A stretch of DNA of 8,005 nucleotides. Origin: Pseudomonadota bacterium. Its GTDB lineage: Bacteria; Pseudomonadota; Gammaproteobacteria; Arenicellales; Arenicellaceae. The stretch is from contig JABJKL010000121.1 in the NCBI GenBank assembly GCA_018660405.1, positions 1 to 8,005 on the forward strand, read 5' to 3'. Shown piece by piece: positions 6,111-8,005 of the stretch (its first letter is position 1; every line of letters begins with the position of its first letter). Made by a program: the position numbers and the translations under genes. The notes under the pieces are model-generated. The model made no database searches. It was not told the origin of the DNA and saw only the letters and a list, made by a program, of their open reading frames with translations.

Positions 6111-6172
6111 AATCCATGTATTCATACAGCGCCGACAGGTTACACTCAAAAAAGAAGACCGGTGGATGAACG

Positions 6173-6177
6173 AAGGA
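6173..6177 (+). promoter_or_regulatory. Ribosome binding site for the glutamate synthase-like gene
   Basis: AAGGA lies 7 bases before the ATG at 6185. It decides the start, because the protein read from this ATG begins directly with its N-terminal membrane segment and no better start is nearby. Confidence 0.8.
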
Positions 6178-6184
6178 CGCCTAT

Positions 6185-7675
6185 ATGACTACATTATATT
6201 TATTATCGAATTTGTTTGCGTTCGCACTGGGCGTTTTGGTATTGGTCGCTGCAATACTATTTGTTATCGATATCAGCCAGACCCGCGACGCCGTGCGAAA
6301 GAATTACCCGGTGGTCGGCCGATTTCGCTATTTATTCAGTAGCCTTGGCGAATTCTTCCGACAGTACTTCTTCGCGATGGACCGTGAAGAGATGCCGTTC
6401 AACCGGGCCCAGCGGGAATGGATCTACAAGTCCTCTGAGGGGGTAGACAATACGGTTGCCTTTGGCTCTACCAAATCGCTCAATGCAACCGGCTCATTTA
6501 TTTTCGCCAATGCGGCTTTCCCCTCCCTGGACACTCATACTTCCGAGTGTACTATTCTGACTATCGGGTCTGGTGCCAGAACCCCGTACCGACCAAATTC
6601 AATATTCAATATTTCTGGTATGAGCTACGGCGCTCTGTCTCGCCCCGCTATTCGTGCGCTGTCAAAAGGCGCAAAGCTGGCAAATTGCTGGTACAACACA
6701 GGTGAAGGTGGCCTGAGCGAAATGCACCTGGAGGGCGGCTGCGACCTGGTGTTTCAAATCGGCACCGCCAAATATGGTGTTCGTGACGAAGATGGTAAGC
6801 TATCGGATGACAAGCTTCGCGAGGTAGCGGCACACGAGAATGTACGCATGTTCGAGTTAAAGCTGGCTCAAGGTGCCAAACCGGGCAAAGGAGGCATGTT
6901 ACCGGGCGTAAAAGTCAGCAAAGAAATAGCCAAAATTCGCGGCATTCGGGTAGGTGAAGACAGTATCTCTCCAAATCGTCATCCTGAAATCGATTCCGTA
7001 CAGAGTCTGCTCGATATGCTGTCACACATTCGCGAGGTGACCGGTAAGCCGGTAGGATTCAAAACGGTGCTGGGTGCAAAGCAATGGCTGGAGGAATTGT
7101 GTGAGGAGATACACAAACGAGGTCTGGAAAGCGCGCCTGATTTTATCACCATAGACAGTGGCGACGGCGGTACCGGAGCAGCTCCAATGCCACTAATGGA
7201 TAACGTTGGTGTATTGCTATTTGAAGCGCTGCCCACGGTTGTCGATATTTTAAGCGAATACGGTTTGCGCGAGCGTGTTCGAGTGGTGAGTTCGGGCAAA
7301 TTGGTAAACCCGGCCGACGTGGCATGGGCGATTTGTGCAGGTGCAGATTTTGTGGTTTCCGCACGAGGCTTTATGTTTGCGTTGGGTTGTATACAAGCGA
7401 TGAAATGCAATAAAAATACTTGCCCGACGGGCATCACGACGCATAATAAACGATTGCAAAAGGGTCTGAATCCGACTAAAAAATCGATTCGTGTTAAGCA
7501 GTTTGTGGAACGTATGCGATACGGTCTGGGATTGATTGCGCATTCATGTGGCGTTTCCTGCCCGCGCGATCTCGACCGACATCATGTGCGTATTGTGCAG
7601 AATAACGGTTTGTCTGTACATCTGGATGAGTTTTTCCCGGATTTGGAAGTCAAGGCCGAGTACCGGACGGGATAG
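6185..7675 (+). CDS. Membrane-anchored FMN-binding glutamate synthase-family protein (GltB central domain only)
   Basis: This 496-residue protein carries the FMN-binding synthase barrel of glutamate synthase (PF01645). It lacks the N-terminal class II glutaminase domain and the C-terminal beta-helix of full GltB. Residues 4-30 form one transmembrane segment, leaving the barrel probably on the cytoplasmic side. The barrel motifs are SGMSYGALSRPAIRALSKGA (144-163), NTGEGGLS (171-178), the lysine-rich KPGKGGMLPG (232-241), TIDSGDGGTGAAP (322-334) and VVSSGKLVNPAD (367-378). The cysteines C402, C408 and C413, in GCIQAMKCNKNTCPTG, have the same spacing as the three 3Fe-4S ligands of glutamate synthase. 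Both cofactors are therefore expected. Family members of this stand-alone type are common, but their true substrate and electron donor are poorly defined. Without a glutaminase domain, ammonia could only come from solution or a partner. The next gene starts 39 bases downstream, probably in the same operon. Confidence 0.93.
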   Translation: MTTLYLLSNLFAFALGVLVLVAAILFVIDISQTRDAVRKNYPVVGRFRYLFSSLGEFFRQYFFAMDREEMPFNRAQREWIYKSSEGVDNTVAFGSTKSLNATGSFIFANAAFPSLDTHTSECTILTIGSGARTPYRPNSIFNISGMSYGALSRPAIRALSKGAKLANCWYNTGEGGLSEMHLEGGCDLVFQIGTAKYGVRDEDGKLSDDKLREVAAHENVRMFELKLAQGAKPGKGGMLPGVKVSKEIAKIRGIRVGEDSISPNRHPEIDSVQSLLDMLSHIREVTGKPVGFKTVLGAKQWLEELCEEIHKRGLESAPDFITIDSGDGGTGAAPMPLMDNVGVLLFEALPTVVDILSEYGLRERVRVVSSGKLVNPADVAWAICAGADFVVSARGFMFALGCIQAMKCNKNTCPTGITTHNKRLQKGLNPTKKSIRVKQFVERMRYGLGLIAHSCGVSCPRDLDRHHVRIVQNNGLSVHLDEFFPDLEVKAEYRTG

Positions 7676-7714
7676 AGGTCGCATTCGGCAATTAACGGGT
7701 TTGGGAGAAATAAA

Positions 7715-8005
7715 ATGATTCGGTTAATTATTTATGCGCTTTTAGCGATGCTTTCGTTTTCACCAGCAGTCTGGGCTGCGGATATGGATTACCTGATGAA
7801 GCTGTATCGGCATTTTCATCAAAACCCAGAACTATCTTTTCAGGAAGAACAGACCGCCGCCCGTATTTCCGATGAGCTTAAAGAGCTTGGATTTGAGGTG
7901 ACTACCGGGGTCGGGGGCCATGGTTTAGTTGGTGTGCTGGAAAATGGAGCTGGCCCGACCATATTGATTCGAACCGACCTTGATGGACTGCCAGTGGTAG
8001 AAGCG
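7715..8005 (+). CDS. M20-family amidohydrolase/peptidase, exported (N-terminal part, runs off the right edge)
   Basis: The first 97 residues are present. A Sec signal peptide (MIRLIIYALLAMLSFSPAVWA, cleavage about 21/22 after AVWA) predicts export to the periplasm. The mature part starts with YLMKLYRHFHQNPELSFQE, the opening of the M20D amidohydrolase group (hippurate hydrolase, N-acyl-amino-acid and auxin-conjugate hydrolases), normally written HRxxHxxPELxxxE. The strand ending in LIRTDLDGLPVVEA corresponds to the family's LRADMDALPxxE. The metal-binding CGHD region lies beyond the window, so activity cannot be judged. GGGAG at 7703-7707, 7 bases upstream, supports the start. Exact substrate is not predictable; hydrolysis of an N-acyl or peptide amide bond is expected. 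It follows the glutamate synthase-like gene by 39 bases on the same strand. Confidence 0.9.
   Translation, partial: MIRLIIYALLAMLSFSPAVWAADMDYLMKLYRHFHQNPELSFQEEQTAARISDELKELGFEVTTGVGGHGLVGVLENGAGPTILIRTDLDGLPVVEA

Noticed and set aside
6034..6342. Open frame of 102 codons on the plus strand beginning in the divergent gap.
   Set aside because: It overlaps the first 158 bases of the glutamate synthase-like gene in another frame, has no Shine-Dalgarno and resembles no family; most of it is a frame shadow.
6979..7437. Open frame of 152 codons on the minus strand inside the glutamate synthase-like gene.
   Set aside because: It is antisense to the highly conserved FMN/3Fe-4S part of the plus-strand gene and is low-complexity (Ser/Thr/Pro-rich), as expected of a shadow frame.

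Overview
The window looks like chromosome of an aerobic gammaproteobacterium, plausibly marine. The reasons are a petA-petB-petC cytochrome bc1 operon followed by sspA and sspB (a gene order I know from gammaproteobacteria such as Pseudomonas), gammaproteobacterial-type protein features, and a moderate base composition. I cannot name the genus. Nearly all of the sequence is coding, and I see no tRNA, rRNA, CRISPR array, insertion sequence or phage gene.

Left two thirds, minus strand (transcription runs from high to low coordinates): a rhomboid intramembrane protease (5972-5163), a YdjM-like membrane metal-dependent hydrolase (5127-4123), a 300-base gap carrying a good extended -10 promoter, then petA (Rieske, 3822-3190), petB (cytochrome b, 3190-1844) and petC (cytochrome c1, 1847-1053). 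The pet genes overlap by 1 and 4 bases, so they are almost certainly translationally coupled. After a 131-base gap come sspA (921-298) and the start of sspB (from about 233, running off the left edge). PetABC forms the quinol:cytochrome c oxidoreductase. SspA is an RNA-polymerase-associated stress regulator, and SspB is the adaptor that delivers ssrA-tagged proteins to ClpXP.

Right third, plus strand, divergent from the rhomboid gene: a membrane-anchored, FMN/3Fe-4S glutamate synthase-like protein (6185-7675), and 39 bases later the start of an exported M20-family amidohydrolase (7715 to the right edge). The 212-base divergent region between 5972 and 6185 holds inverted repeats that could form competing hairpins.

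Most of the window is conserved housekeeping sequence, and I do not see a clear new system. The points most worth a second look are a PLWY version of the cytochrome b Qo motif, the replacement of the usual rplM-rpsI neighbours of petA by a rhomboid/YdjM-like pair, a rhomboid whose long loop resembles Bacteroidetes-type rhomboids, a 14-base tandem duplication across the rhomboid stop codon, and the pairing of a glutaminase-less GltB-like protein with a secreted amidohydrolase.
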